From the NCBI GenBank assembly GCA_963750535.1, contig CAVVRF010000040.1, positions 62,001-126,000 on the forward strand: a DNA stretch of 64,000 nt. The letters are read 5' to 3'. Source of the DNA: JAKFWF01 sp963750535. GTDB lineage: Bacteria; Pseudomonadota; Alphaproteobacteria; Rhizobiales; Hyphomicrobiaceae. Below are positions 7,754 to 16,731 of the stretch, piece after piece. Under the pieces are notes generated by a model. That model saw nothing but the letters and a program-made list of their open reading frames with translations. It ran no database searches and was not told where the DNA came from. The position numbers and the translations under genes are program-made. The number at the start of each line of letters is the position of its first letter. Position 1 is the first letter of the stretch.

Positions 7754-9421
7754 ATGTCTGACCGCTTCGCTACTCACGACGTGACCAATCAAAGCCCGCC
7801 GTTCGAGAACGTGAACCTGTTCACGTCGGATCGCGCGCTCACCGATGCGGTCATTCGAGAAGGCGGCGGCCACGGCGTTGGCCGCCTCGAGGCGCTCGGC
7901 GACCGATGTGGAAGCGCGGCGGCGTTCGAGCAGGGACGGCTGGCGAACGAGTTCACGCCACGCCTCAGGACTTTCGATAGCAAGGGCCGTCGGCTCGATA
8001 TTGTCGAATTCCATCCGGCCTATCATGCTTGCATGGAGATGAGCATCGGGCAGGGCCTGCACTGCTCGGCCTGGGACCATCTTGCCACGCCTGACGCCAA
8101 GCCGATCGCTGGCGCCAATGTCGTGCGCTCGGCCGGAACCTACATGGCCATTCAGATGGAAGCGGGCCATCAGTGCCCGATTACGATGACGAACGCGGCG
8201 GTTCCAACGCTCTCGCTCGAGCCGGCGCTGGCCGCGACCTGGATTCCGAAGATCCTTTCACGGGTCTACGACCCCGGTCTCAGGCCGGCAGCTGCAAAGC
8301 GCGGCACGACGATCGGCATGGGGATGACGGAGAAGCAGGGCGGCACCGACGTGCGCGCCAATACCACAACCGCGACGCCAACCGGTTCTGGTGGCTCTGG
8401 CACCGAGTATCTGGTCACCGGGCACAAGTGGTTCATGTCGGCTCCGATGTGCGACGCGTTCCTGGTGCTGGCCCAGGCTCCCGGTGGGCTATCGTGCTTC
8501 CTGCTGCCGCGCGTTCTGCCCGATGGCAGGGTCAATGGGCTCCGGTTCCAGCGTCTGAAGGACAAGCTTGGAAATCGATCGAACGCGTCGGCCGAGGTCG
8601 AGTTCCAATCTGCCCACGCCTGGCTGATCGGCGAGGAGGGGCGCGGTGTCGCCGCCATCATCGAAATGGTGACATGTACGCGCCTTGACTGCGCTGTCGG
8701 TTCTGCCGGGTTGATGCGCCTCGCCCTCGCCAATGCCGCGCACCACTGCCGCCACCGCTCGGTCTTCCAGAAGGCACTGATTGACCAGCCGCTGATGACC
8801 CAGGTGCTGGCCGATATGGCACTGGACGTGGAGGCCGCAACCGCCTTGTCCTTCCGGCTTGCCCGCAGTTTCGACCAGGCACCCGAGGCGCGCGCAGCAG
8901 CCTGGCGTCGCGTGATGACGCCCGTCACCAAGTACTGGGTCTGCAAGATCGGACCGGCGCTGGCCTACGAGGCGATGGAGTGCCTGGGAGGCAATGGCTA
9001 CGTCGAGGAAGGCATTGCGGCGCGGATCTATCGCGAATTGCCGGTCAACGCGATCTGGGAGGGCTCGGGCAATGTAATGGTGCTCGACGTGCTGCGCGTC
9101 ATCCGGAGAGATCCGAAGGCACTCGAGAGCGTCATGTCGGAACTTGAGGTCATGGCGGGGGGCGACCCGCATCTGACGTCGCAATTCGCGCGACTGCACG
9201 CGCTGCTCCAGGAGCCGGAACTGCTCGAGCGGCGGGGGCGAGACATGGTGGAGGCGCTGGCTCTATTGGCAGCCGGCGCGATCTTGCGGACACATGCGCC
9301 GGCGGCTGTGGCGGACGCCTTCCTGAATACGCGGATCGGCGGAACCGCAAGGCAGACCTACGGGCAGGGACTGGACCGCGCCGATACGCGCGCGATCGTC
9401 GAGCGGGCGTTGCCGGCTTAG
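7754..9421 (+). CDS. aidB: AidB-like acyl-CoA dehydrogenase
   Basis: FAD-containing acyl-CoA dehydrogenase superfamily member of 555 residues, the AidB size. AidB signatures are clear: GMGMTEKQGGTDVRANTT, GHKWFMSAPMCDAFLVLAQ, LGGNGYVEE and ELPVNAIWEGSGNVM. Escherichia coli AidB belongs to the adaptive response to alkylating agents and has weak isovaleryl-CoA activity and DNA binding. I start at the ATG at 7754 because family similarity begins there (QSPPFENVNLF); upstream in-frame sequence to 7586 looks non-coding. A short CCATGC/GCATGG inverted repeat (7625-7642) lies in the divergent promoter region with cfa. Confidence 0.88.
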   Translation: MSDRFATHDVTNQSPPFENVNLFTSDRALTDAVIREGGGHGVGRLEALGDRCGSAAAFEQGRLANEFTPRLRTFDSKGRRLDIVEFHPAYHACMEMSIGQGLHCSAWDHLATPDAKPIAGANVVRSAGTYMAIQMEAGHQCPITMTNAAVPTLSLEPALAATWIPKILSRVYDPGLRPAAAKRGTTIGMGMTEKQGGTDVRANTTTATPTGSGGSGTEYLVTGHKWFMSAPMCDAFLVLAQAPGGLSCFLLPRVLPDGRVNGLRFQRLKDKLGNRSNASAEVEFQSAHAWLIGEEGRGVAAIIEMVTCTRLDCAVGSAGLMRLALANAAHHCRHRSVFQKALIDQPLMTQVLADMALDVEAATALSFRLARSFDQAPEARAAAWRRVMTPVTKYWVCKIGPALAYEAMECLGGNGYVEEGIAARIYRELPVNAIWEGSGNVMVLDVLRVIRRDPKALESVMSELEVMAGGDPHLTSQFARLHALLQEPELLERRGRDMVEALALLAAGAILRTHAPAAVADAFLNTRIGGTARQTYGQGLDRADTRAIVERALPA

Positions 9422-9457
9422 CGCCTGCTGCGTTGAGTTAGTGGTCGACAAATGGGC

Positions 9458-10225
9458 TTACGCCGAGAGTCCCGCCAGCCAACCGGCGACGGAGTGCCAG
9501 GCATCGGTCTTGCTAACGGGCACTTGCAGCACCTTCATCGCCACGAGTATGGCCCCTCCAATCACATAGACCGCGTGCGGCCGGCCGCGCGTGCGCCAGT
9601 CGTACGCGATCGCCGCCGCGACCAGCAGATAGGCGGTCAGAGCCGGAACAACCGTGACTTCGACGGGTGGGGGGCCGGGCGGGCCAGCGGGGGCGAGAAA
9701 GGTCAGGAACCACCGGGCAACCGCGGCATCCAGTATGGAAATGGCCGCCAGCAGCATCAGTCGCTTATGCAACTCGGGCCGGCGCACGTACCGGACGGCG
9801 AGCGCAAACGTGACGGCAAAGAAAACGATGCCGCCGATGGGAACGATCGCGAAAGCCTGTCCCGCATCCTTCAGGCCCAGGCTCGTGGCAATCTCGATTT
9901 GTCGGATCGCAGCGATGAGGCCGAAAATCGTCATTGCGGTTGCAAGCGAAATTCCCGCCAGGCCGACCAATCTGTGCCGCGCGATGCTTCCCGAGGATGC
10001 GAGCCAGACCTGCAAAGTGATGAACAGGGACCAAGCGAAGAACACGACGGCGTGGATGTGATAGACCGGCGGCTTTTCAAGCCTTCCCGCAAGCATGGGA
10101 CCCCAATAGGTCGGCGCAAAACCGAGGAAGGCCACGGTCGTGCACACCGCAGCCATCGTGACGTAGAAGCGGCCGGAAGCGATCTGCGCCCGCCCGCGCC
10201 CTTGCCGATCCTCGATCACGGTCAT
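9458..10225 (-). CDS. Uncharacterised multi-pass membrane protein
   Basis: 255 residues with about seven predicted membrane helices. Motifs include FAPTYWGPML, YHIHAVVFFAWSLFI, ARHRLVGLAG and RRPELHKRLMLLA. The paired His residues at helix ends (YHIHA, ARHR, ELHKR) suggest possible heme or metal ligands, as in cytochrome-b-like membrane proteins; that is inference. I do not recognise a named family. It converges with aidB. Confidence 0.75.
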   Translation of the reverse strand: MTVIEDRQGRGRAQIASGRFYVTMAAVCTTVAFLGFAPTYWGPMLAGRLEKPPVYHIHAVVFFAWSLFITLQVWLASSGSIARHRLVGLAGISLATAMTIFGLIAAIRQIEIATSLGLKDAGQAFAIVPIGGIVFFAVTFALAVRYVRRPELHKRLMLLAAISILDAAVARWFLTFLAPAGPPGPPPVEVTVVPALTAYLLVAAAIAYDWRTRGRPHAVYVIGGAILVAMKVLQVPVSKTDAWHSVAGWLAGLSA

Positions 10226-10362
10226 GCAAAAACCCCTCGGCTGACAAACCCCACGAACCCATGCGCCAGTCCGACCAATCGTTCAAGTTCGGTCGCCGTT
10301 TCGCACCGGCTAGGTGGCCAGCCCCACTCATGGCGACCACAAAAGTCTGATACAACCCAACA

Positions 10363-11193
10363 ATGTCGCACGACAACGCCAATTCGGTCATCTCTGCTGC
10401 AGGGGTCCCGGTCCCTCTTGCCGTGGCATCGATACCGCCATCCGTAGCGGATAGTGGTCTCTCGACCACGCATGACGAGCAATGGGTGACCTCGAGTGGC
10501 CGGGACGACGGGCGATTCTTGTTCGCTGTTGTCGCGGCTCTTTCGCTTCACTTGCTGCCAATTCTAATTGCGACTGGCGGATGGGGGATCGGGAATCCGG
10601 GCAAAATCGGCATCGGCGATCCCGCCGGCAGCAAGGACGGCGTGAATGTCGAGCTCATCGACGCCACTGAGTACGAGCGGCGGTTTGTCTCCTTCACGTC
10701 CGGAAAGGACGCTGCCGACAGCGAGGCCAAGCCAGCTACGCCCGCGCAATCCCCCGTGTCACCGGAAACGAAGTCTGAAGCCGCACCCGAGCAGCCGCCG
10801 GAGCCTTCCCCCACCCCCCAGCCGACAAAGTTGTCCGAAGCCGACATCGCCAAGATCCTGGAGAGCGCGAAGCTCGACTTCGAGAGTGCGACTGAAGCGA
10901 CCAGCAAGGCATCGATCGCGAACCAAGGCCAGTCTAGCGAGTTCGTCAGGGGCGTATTGCGGAAGCTCAAGCAGACCATGCCGAGGTCAAATGGCCTCAA
11001 GGGGACTGTCGTCATTGGCATCGTCTTGTCGGAGGCGGGGAAGATAGAGTGGGTTGGTGTGCTCAAGAGCAGCAACCGCCGGGAACTCGATCAACTGGTC
11101 GTCGAGCGAGTCCGCGCAACCCAGTTTGAGGCGCCACGCACGAATGTGTCGCTGCAGGAGCGGAAGTTCCAGATTACCTACCAATACAATTGA
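10363..11193 (+). CDS. TonB C-terminal-domain family protein
   Basis: 276 residues in the TonB layout: cytoplasmic N-terminus, one membrane anchor at about 52-72, a Pro/Glu-rich periplasmic spacer at about 110-145 (QPPEPSPTPQPT), and a C-terminal TonB-like fold from about 190 (GLKGTVVIGIVLSEAGKIEWVGVLKSSN). No exbB/exbD genes are adjacent, so it could use complexes encoded elsewhere or be a stand-alone TonB/TolA-like envelope protein. It is transcribed divergently from the membrane protein at 9458-10225. Confidence 0.8.
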   Translation: MSHDNANSVISAAGVPVPLAVASIPPSVADSGLSTTHDEQWVTSSGRDDGRFLFAVVAALSLHLLPILIATGGWGIGNPGKIGIGDPAGSKDGVNVELIDATEYERRFVSFTSGKDAADSEAKPATPAQSPVSPETKSEAAPEQPPEPSPTPQPTKLSEADIAKILESAKLDFESATEATSKASIANQGQSSEFVRGVLRKLKQTMPRSNGLKGTVVIGIVLSEAGKIEWVGVLKSSNRRELDQLVVERVRATQFEAPRTNVSLQERKFQITYQYN

Positions 11194-11603
11194 CAGCCGC
11201 GCCAGGTCGCCGGCCGGCGGCACGGCCTGGACGAACAACGGCACCAGGGCGCGTGCGCTGCTGGTGGGCCGGTCGAAAACTGTTCAAGTCCGAGCTCAAT
11301 GTTAAGTAACTTCAATAAATTAGCGAATTATCCGGGTCTTCTTAGGCCCTTTCTAGGCACTGCGATCGAAGCGCGCCGGCTTGGATTCGAGCGCGCGAGA
11401 GACGATAGCCGGCCAACTGGGATGCTTTGGAGCGCTCCAAAGCAACGTCGCGGCAAAACGTGAACGCAACGACGCAACTGCAGCACAGTTGCCCCCTTGT
11501 CGCACCTGCGATCGTGAGTCAGGATGATTAAAGGCGCAGGCCGCGTGCTCATGCTTCCTGTGTACTCATTTGTACTTGTCAGCAATCGTCGGTCTGCGCC
11601 GTC
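11194..11603. other. 410-bp gene-free stretch
   Basis: Between the TonB-like and DUF2270 genes. It includes an unusually AT-rich patch (about 11297-11330, around TTAAGTAACTTCAATAAATTAG) that could contain the promoter or terminator. I see no convincing ORF, tRNA or repeat. Confidence 0.5.
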
Positions 11604-12317
11604 ATGTCCATTGCTGAGACCGAGCCGTCCGCAGTTTCACTCGAACAATCAGAGTTGTCGCGGCAGCCGCATTTCAATGCGGCTGAGATCGGCGCGCTCG
11701 CGCATCTCTATCGAGGCGAGGTCTATCGCAGCACGGTCTGGCGCACGCGGCTCGACAACACCACCAACTGGGCCGTGGTGACCACCGGGATCGCCTTGTC
11801 GGCAACCTATGCGAGCGTCAATGCTTCGCCGTTACCATTGGTGCTGGTCGGTCTGCTCGTGGTCGTGTTCCTGTTGTTCGAAGCGCGGCGCTATCGGTTT
11901 TTCAATGTCTGGCGGGCCCGTGCGCGACTGCTCGAAACCGACTTCTTTGTGCCGATGCTGCTCGGCGAGGGTGACAGCCGAAGCAGCGGTTGGACCGAGC
12001 TGCTGGCCAGGGATTACCGTGAGCCGCAGTATCACATCAGCTACGCACTGGCGATCGGCCGCCGATTGCGCCGCAACTATGCTCCGATATTGGGCATTCA
12101 GGCTCTGGCCTATTATGCCAAGCTCGCCATCCACCCAACCGCGATGCAGAGTTTCGCCGACCTATGGGACCGCGCGGCGATCGGGCCGATACCCGGCCAG
12201 CTGGTCGTATTGGCAGGCATCGTGTTTCACGGGTCGTGGGTGGCGTTCTTGTTCTACACGATGGATCAGGATCGCAAACGGCAGCAGCACCGCCAGAGCA
12301 CGATCGCCATGGGCTGA
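11604..12317 (+). CDS. DUF2270 family membrane protein
   Basis: 237 residues carrying the DUF2270 signature HLYRGEVYRSTVWRTRL and DNTTNWAVVTTGIAL at about 33-60. Two close hydrophobic segments follow (about 55-92) and one near residue 200 (GQLVVLAGIVFHGSWVAFLF). Function unknown; the family is an integral-membrane protein of bacteria and archaea. The start at 11604 is just ahead of the conserved region with a normal-length hydrophilic leader. Confidence 0.85.
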   Translation: MSIAETEPSAVSLEQSELSRQPHFNAAEIGALAHLYRGEVYRSTVWRTRLDNTTNWAVVTTGIALSATYASVNASPLPLVLVGLLVVVFLLFEARRYRFFNVWRARARLLETDFFVPMLLGEGDSRSSGWTELLARDYREPQYHISYALAIGRRLRRNYAPILGIQALAYYAKLAIHPTAMQSFADLWDRAAIGPIPGQLVVLAGIVFHGSWVAFLFYTMDQDRKRQQHRQSTIAMG

Positions 12318-12361
12318 AGAAGTCGTGCCAACAACGCAAGCAGCTGATTAAAGTCGGTCTC

Positions 12362-13303
12362 CTAAACCGACAGCGATTTATCGATTTGCTGGAATACGAT
12401 CTCGCAGGTCATCAGGTCCAGGTGACCGCCGCCGGCATTCTTGAAGAACGTGATATCCGTGGGTGATCGCCGCCCGATCATGCCGGCTGCAAGGTCGTAA
12501 TGGTCGCCGAGGACGTCGGTCGCCTTGATTGCGCCGCTGGCGATCGGCTGCAGGATGTCGCCCACTCCATCGAAGGCAGACTCACGCCTGTCGACGAACA
12601 CCAGGCTGCGCCGTGCGGCCTCGTCATCCGCCTCGCGGGTTTGCGGGGTATAGCCACCGACCAGATCGAGGTGGACGCCCGGCTTCAAATTCCTGCCTTG
12701 GATCAGGGGCTCGTGAGACCTCGTGCATGTCGAGATCAAGTCCGCCTCTCGCGTCGCGGCAACGAGATCGTGAACCGCGATCGCGTCGACGCCTTCGCTT
12801 TGCAGTTGGCTCGCAACCATTGCCGCTCGCTCGGGCGTGCGATTCCAGATCATGACCCGCTTCAGGGAAGGCCGCGCCGCGCGGTGGGCGCGCACAAGCC
12901 ACCGCGACATCTCGCCGGCGCCAACGACCAGCATCACTTCCGGATTCGGCGGCGCGAGAAATTTGGCTCCCAGGGCAGAGTCCGCCGCCGTTCGCCAATA
13001 GGTGATCTCGGTGCCGTCGATGACAGCCAGCGGGCGTCCGTTGGCGCCGTCGAACAGGACGCAAACCGCTTGCACCGCCGGCAATTCTCCGCCGGCAAGA
13101 TTGGCCGGAAAGCTCGTGATCAGCTTGCTGGCCATGTATCTGCCGCGATCGACGGCATGGCGAACAAAGTACAGCTCTTTCTCCGAGCCAAGGTGGCCGT
13201 CCTGGACCTCGATCTTCGGACGCCGATGGGCAGCCTCCAGCCCAGCAATGAGCATCGGAAAGGACAAGACGCGTCTGACTTCGGCACCATCGATAAATCG
13301 CAC
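12362..13303 (-). CDS. Ornithine cyclodeaminase / mu-crystallin family protein
   Basis: 313-residue NAD(P)-dependent enzyme with the Rossmann segment MLVVGAGEMSRWLVRAH and the flanking WRTAADSALGAKFLAPP of the family. It also has FKNAGGGHLDLMTCEIVF near the C-terminus, where most relatives have an Asp. Members include ornithine cyclodeaminase, alanine dehydrogenases and imine/ketimine reductases, so the reaction is open. The GTG start at 13303 has GGAG upstream. It converges with the DUF2270 gene. Confidence 0.88.
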   Translation of the reverse strand: MRFIDGAEVRRVLSFPMLIAGLEAAHRRPKIEVQDGHLGSEKELYFVRHAVDRGRYMASKLITSFPANLAGGELPAVQAVCVLFDGANGRPLAVIDGTEITYWRTAADSALGAKFLAPPNPEVMLVVGAGEMSRWLVRAHRAARPSLKRVMIWNRTPERAAMVASQLQSEGVDAIAVHDLVAATREADLISTCTRSHEPLIQGRNLKPGVHLDLVGGYTPQTREADDEAARRSLVFVDRRESAFDGVGDILQPIASGAIKATDVLGDHYDLAAGMIGRRSPTDITFFKNAGGGHLDLMTCEIVFQQIDKSLSV

Positions 13304-13486
13304 TGCGGCTCCACAACGCTAAGGGCTGAAGGACGAGCGCCACGCGGGCCACCCGCTTTACTGCCGAGGTCATCGAACCCGTCCTCGCGCGATCTCGTGC
13401 GGCGCGATGAATGGAGCGGGATCGCGGGCATGGGGAAGACGCGCCGATCGCGCTAGCTCGACGCTTCGGCAGCTGTCCTCTCCGCA

Positions 13487-13973
13487 TCACTGGGATTTCT
13501 TGGCTTCCGCAAGAGCGTGCTCGGCAACCTCGCGCGCCTTACGCTCCTCAGCGAGCTGTGCGCTGGCAGCTTTGGCGGCACTGTCGGCTGCGTCCTTCGC
13601 ACCCTGCAGTTGGCCGATCTGATCGCGTGCACTCTTCAGCGCGGTATCGGCAGCGTCCTTGGCGGTCTGGAGCTGGCCGATCTGATCGCGAGCCGTCTTC
13701 AGTGCGGCCTCGGCGGTATCCTTGGCGGTTTGGATCTGCCCGACCTGATCGCGGGCCGTCTTCAGCGCTGCCTCGGCCGCATCCTTCGCGGTCTTGAGTT
13801 GCCCCAACCTGATCACGGGCAACCTTCAGTGCGGCCTCGGCGCTGGTCTGCGCCGCTACGGCCTGGTTTCTTCGCTGCATCTCGTCGTTCAGATTGCTCG
13901 TCTGGAGATATGCGAACGCACCGAGTGCGATGGCAATGCCAGCCAAGACGAATGAAATGGTTGAGCGGTTCAT
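13487..13973 (-). pseudogene. Membrane-anchored coiled-coil repeat protein, frameshifted
   Basis: The 5' frame (from ATG 13973) has a membrane anchor at residues 5-23, then a helical region to ALKVARDQVG. The reading frame then shifts, and the 3' frame continues the same repeat to the stop at 13487. Removing one C from the run at 13802-13805 joins the two into a 161-residue protein. The body is four copies of a 21-residue (three-heptad) unit of the form LKTARDQIGQLQTAKDAAEAA-like, then a charged tail ending AEAKKSQ. This is a typical long coiled coil. Either a real mutation in a homopolymer run or a sequence error. Function unknown. Confidence 0.75.
13577..13829 (-). repeat. Four tandem 63-bp coding repeats
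   Basis: Units on the reverse strand are 13829-13766 (64 bp, with the extra base), 13765-13703, 13702-13640 and 13639-13577. Each encodes a 21-residue coiled-coil unit beginning LK(V/T/S)ARDQ(V/I)GQ. Copies differ by a few substitutions only, so recent duplication or copy-number change is likely. Confidence 0.8.
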
Positions 13974-14375
13974 CTGCTAACTCTGCGGCTTGAGCTTCTG
14001 TTCGCAACCAGGCGTTCCTCGAGGCCACCATTCAATGGGACGACAGCAGCTGTGGTCCCGCGAGTGACGAACTGTCGTGGTCCGAACGATAATTTGCAGA
14101 GGCGAGCGCGACAATCGGCAATTTTGCAGACAGCCAGTCTTTTGGGCCGGCGCGCCGAAGCCGTCAGCTCAAACCGTCACTTTGCTGCTGTGCAACAAAT
14201 CGGCAGCGATCCAGGGGTGGGGCTGTCGCGCCTCGTCGCGCTTGCGCGAGAGGTGCTCAAAGGCGTGTGTTAACTCCGCGGCGGTGAGTTGCTGCCCTGC
14301 GACGAAGTGAGGAGCGGCACCGGCAGCAAGCGCCGCCACGCGCAGGTTGGCCGACAATTGCTCGCACTGAGGCGG
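13974..14375. other. 402-bp stretch without a clear gene
   Basis: It holds a 62-codon reverse frame (14357-14169, TTG start, containing LTAAELTHAFEHLSRKRDEARQ) that looks protein-like but has no start support. It could be a remnant. No RNA gene or repeat is evident. Confidence 0.4.
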
Positions 14376-14645
14376 TCATCCGCCGACGCGCCCCTTTGGC
14401 GACAGGGCCGCTCGCGCCCAGTCCGGATAACCTTTGTAGTCTCCCGCTGGATCGAGATCGTTAGCCCGGGCTGCATCGAGACTTTCGCGATTGCGCTGCC
14501 TCTCGGCGGCAGCTCTGCGCTGCTCGCGCTCGCGCTCGAGCCGCTCCTGCCGGGTCTCGGCTGCGGCCTCGGTGCTGAACGACACGAACGTGATGGGAAT
14601 GACGGTAGCAACGGCCATCGTCGCAATCAGCACAAACATTTTCAT
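14376..14645 (-). CDS. Small exported Arg/Glu-rich protein
   Basis: 89 residues. The hydrophobic N-terminus (about 3-22) could be a signal peptide or anchor. A charged helical stretch (RQERLEREREQRRAAAERQ) and a short C-terminal segment GDYKGYPDWARAALSPKGR follow. I do not recognise a family. It may be co-oriented with the coiled-coil gene downstream. The start is chosen at the ATG that places the hydrophobic run at the N-terminus. Confidence 0.55.
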   Translation of the reverse strand: MKMFVLIATMAVATVIPITFVSFSTEAAAETRQERLEREREQRRAAAERQRNRESLDAARANDLDPAGDYKGYPDWARAALSPKGRVGG

Positions 14646-14766
14646 TGTTGCACCCATTCGCCGCAGTTCTCCCGCCGCCACTCATGATTTGGAAGCTTGG
14701 CGGCGCAAGTGCAAGTCACGAGAGCGTGCATCGACCATGTCGGCCGGCAAGAAATGCGCGTGCGAC

Positions 14767-15669
14767 CTAGGCCTTCAACTCGAGGGCCTTGATTGCGGCG
14801 GTGGCCCGGACTTCAGCCAGAAATGCCTGGGCCACGCGCGAGATTGGCCGTGAGTTGGACCAGGCAGCGGAGGCAATCGCGGGCGTTGTCGGCGCGAACG
14901 GCCGCACCACCAGATCGTGTCTGGCGCCAGCGGTTGGCGAGAACGGGTCCACCACGGCGGCTCCGACCCCGCTTTGCGCGAGCACGCAGGCGGTGTTGCA
15001 GTATCGGACCTCCACGGCAAAGCGAAAGGGCGTGCCGGTCTTTTGGAATGCATCGCGTACCGCTTCACCAAGACGAGTGCCGCGTTCGAGCGCGATGAAT
15101 GGATGACGGTTCAAATCCGCGGCCGTGACGAGAGCCTTCCTTGCCAGTGGATGGTCCGGCTTCATCACGCAAACCATGTTGCCGGCAAATACGGTTTCCG
15201 TCTGCAGCCCTGGTTGGCCTTCCATGCCCAGGGCAAAGCCCAGCTCGACGAAGTTGGTCTCGACGCCGTCGACCACGCCCTCGTAGCGACGGACGTCGAA
15301 GAACACCCGGACCTGCGGACGACGGGCAAGGAACCGCTTCAATGCGTCGGGGATGATGCCGTAGCCGATCGGCGGCGTTGCGACGATCCGCAGGTGCCCG
15401 GCCTTGGTCTCCTTGAGGTCGCGCAGCTTCGCCTCGAACAGATCATGGCGCGAGAAGATCGCCTCGGCTTCGGTGTTGAGCTCCCGTGCCTCTGGAGTCG
15501 GGAACAATCGATTGTTGACGCGCTCGAACAGAGCGAAGCCGACATTCGCCTCCATCGCCTTGATCGCATTGCTGACCGCTGGCTGGGAAAGACCCAATTG
15601 GCGCGCGGCATCGACCGTGGTGCGATAGCGAATGATGGCGCGCAGGATTTCCAGCTGGCGAAGGGTCAT
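14767..15669 (-). CDS. LysR-family transcriptional regulator
   Basis: 300 residues. The winged HTH is at about 1-60 (LRQLEILRAIIRYRTTVDAARQLGLSQPAVSNAIKAME, split here only for description as the LTTR start). A periplasmic-binding-like effector domain runs from about 88 (GHLRIVATPPIGYGIIPDALKRF). The start at 15669 is the ATG that begins the conserved HTH. It is divergent from the N-carbamoyl hydrolase gene with a 105-bp shared promoter region, the usual LysR arrangement, so it probably activates that hydrolase-transporter operon in response to its substrate. Confidence 0.9.
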   Translation of the reverse strand: MTLRQLEILRAIIRYRTTVDAARQLGLSQPAVSNAIKAMEANVGFALFERVNNRLFPTPEARELNTEAEAIFSRHDLFEAKLRDLKETKAGHLRIVATPPIGYGIIPDALKRFLARRPQVRVFFDVRRYEGVVDGVETNFVELGFALGMEGQPGLQTETVFAGNMVCVMKPDHPLARKALVTAADLNRHPFIALERGTRLGEAVRDAFQKTGTPFRFAVEVRYCNTACVLAQSGVGAAVVDPFSPTAGARHDLVVRPFAPTTPAIASAAWSNSRPISRVAQAFLAEVRATAAIKALELKA

Positions 15670-15702
15670 ATCACTTGTCCAAATAGTGTTGCCCAATTTA
15701 TC

Positions 15703-15716
15703 ATAGTCAGATCTAT
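15703..15716. promoter_or_regulatory. Possible LysR-type binding site in divergent promoter
   Basis: ATAG-N6-CTAT (15703-15716) lies between the LysR gene and the hydrolase gene in an AT-rich patch. LysR proteins often bind short interrupted dyads in such positions. The match is short, so this is only a candidate. Confidence 0.25.
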
Positions 15717-15774
15717 TGTCGGTGCCATCGCTTCGGTGTCAGGATCGGCCATCATCAGCCAAGGCTGGTTGCCC

Positions 15775-16731
15775 ATGACACGAGTGGTTCGCATCGCCGG
15801 CGCGCAAACCGGCCCGATTCAGCGTGCGGATCGCAGGTCCGCGACCCTGGAACGGCTCGTTGCGCTGCTCGAGCGCGCTGCGGCCCAGGGCGCGCAGCTC
15901 GTCGTCTTTCCCGAACTTGCGTTCACGACATTCTTTCCGCGCTGGCAGCTCGCCGGCGCCGAGCTCGATGTCTATTTCGAGCGCGAAATGCCGAACCCCG
16001 ACGTCCAGGCGCTGTTCGACAAGGCACGCGATCTCGGCGTCGGCTTCTACGTCGGCTTCGCAGAGCTCGCGCCTGATGGTCGGCGCTTCAATACGTCCGT
16101 GCTGGTCGGACCCGACGGCACACTGCTCGGCAAGTATCGCAAGGTGCATTTGCCGGGCACAACCGAGCCACGGCCGGGCATCCGCTATCAGCAGCTCGAG
16201 AAGCGGTATTTCGAATACGGCGATATGGGATTTCCGGCGTTCCGTACGCCACTCTGGAGCGATGCGATCGTCGGCATGATGATCTGCAACGATCGGCGCT
16301 GGCCCAAATCCTGGCGCGTACTCGGACTGCAGGGCGTCGAGCTCGTGCTGCTCGGCTACAACTCCGCGGCATTCGATCCCAATGGCGGCGCTTCGGAAAG
16401 TGCGGAACTGCGAACGTTCCACTCGAAGCTCGTGGTTCAGGCCAATGCCTACATGAACGCCACCTGGGCCGTGGCCGTGGCGAAGGCGGGCAACGAGGAC
16501 GGTGCCGGATTGATCGGCGGTTCCTGCATCGTGGATCCCGACGGACAGATCGTGGCCGAAGCGACATCGCTCGGCGACGAGGTGATCGTTGCCGACTGCG
16601 ACCTCGACCGCTGCCTGCAGGGCAAGACCAAGATGTTCGATTTCGCGGCCCACCGGAGACCGCAATGGTATGGCCCGATCACCGGCCAGACCGGCGCCAC
16701 GCCGCCACCTAGACCGGGTGAAAAGCGATGA
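15775..16731 (+). CDS. N-carbamoyl-D-amino-acid hydrolase (nitrilase superfamily)
   Basis: Cytoplasmic enzyme that hydrolyses N-carbamoyl-D-amino acids to the D-amino acid, CO2 and ammonia. 318 residues; the catalytic Glu-Lys-Cys triad is visible: E47 in VVFPELAFTTFFPRW, K123 in GKYRKVHLPG and C171 in MMICNDRRWPKSWRVLGLQG. The downstream segments EKRYFEYGDMGFP and FDFAAHRRPQWYGPI match D-carbamoylases of hydantoin utilisers closely. The start at 15775 puts E47 at its canonical number; longer upstream frames run into the divergent LysR gene. The stop overlaps the transporter ATPase start (ATGA), so uptake and hydrolysis are coupled. Confidence 0.9.
   Translation: MTRVVRIAGAQTGPIQRADRRSATLERLVALLERAAAQGAQLVVFPELAFTTFFPRWQLAGAELDVYFEREMPNPDVQALFDKARDLGVGFYVGFAELAPDGRRFNTSVLVGPDGTLLGKYRKVHLPGTTEPRPGIRYQQLEKRYFEYGDMGFPAFRTPLWSDAIVGMMICNDRRWPKSWRVLGLQGVELVLLGYNSAAFDPNGGASESAELRTFHSKLVVQANAYMNATWAVAVAKAGNEDGAGLIGGSCIVDPDGQIVAEATSLGDEVIVADCDLDRCLQGKTKMFDFAAHRRPQWYGPITGQTGATPPPRPGEKR

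Noticed and set aside
13577..13829. CRISPR-like periodic repeat
   Set aside because: The repeat has no unique spacers, is 63 bp contiguous and encodes a coiled coil in frame.
14917..15774. Long in-frame extension upstream of the D-carbamoylase
   Set aside because: Overlaps the LysR gene on the other strand; family similarity starts at 15775 and catalytic Glu numbering fits that start.
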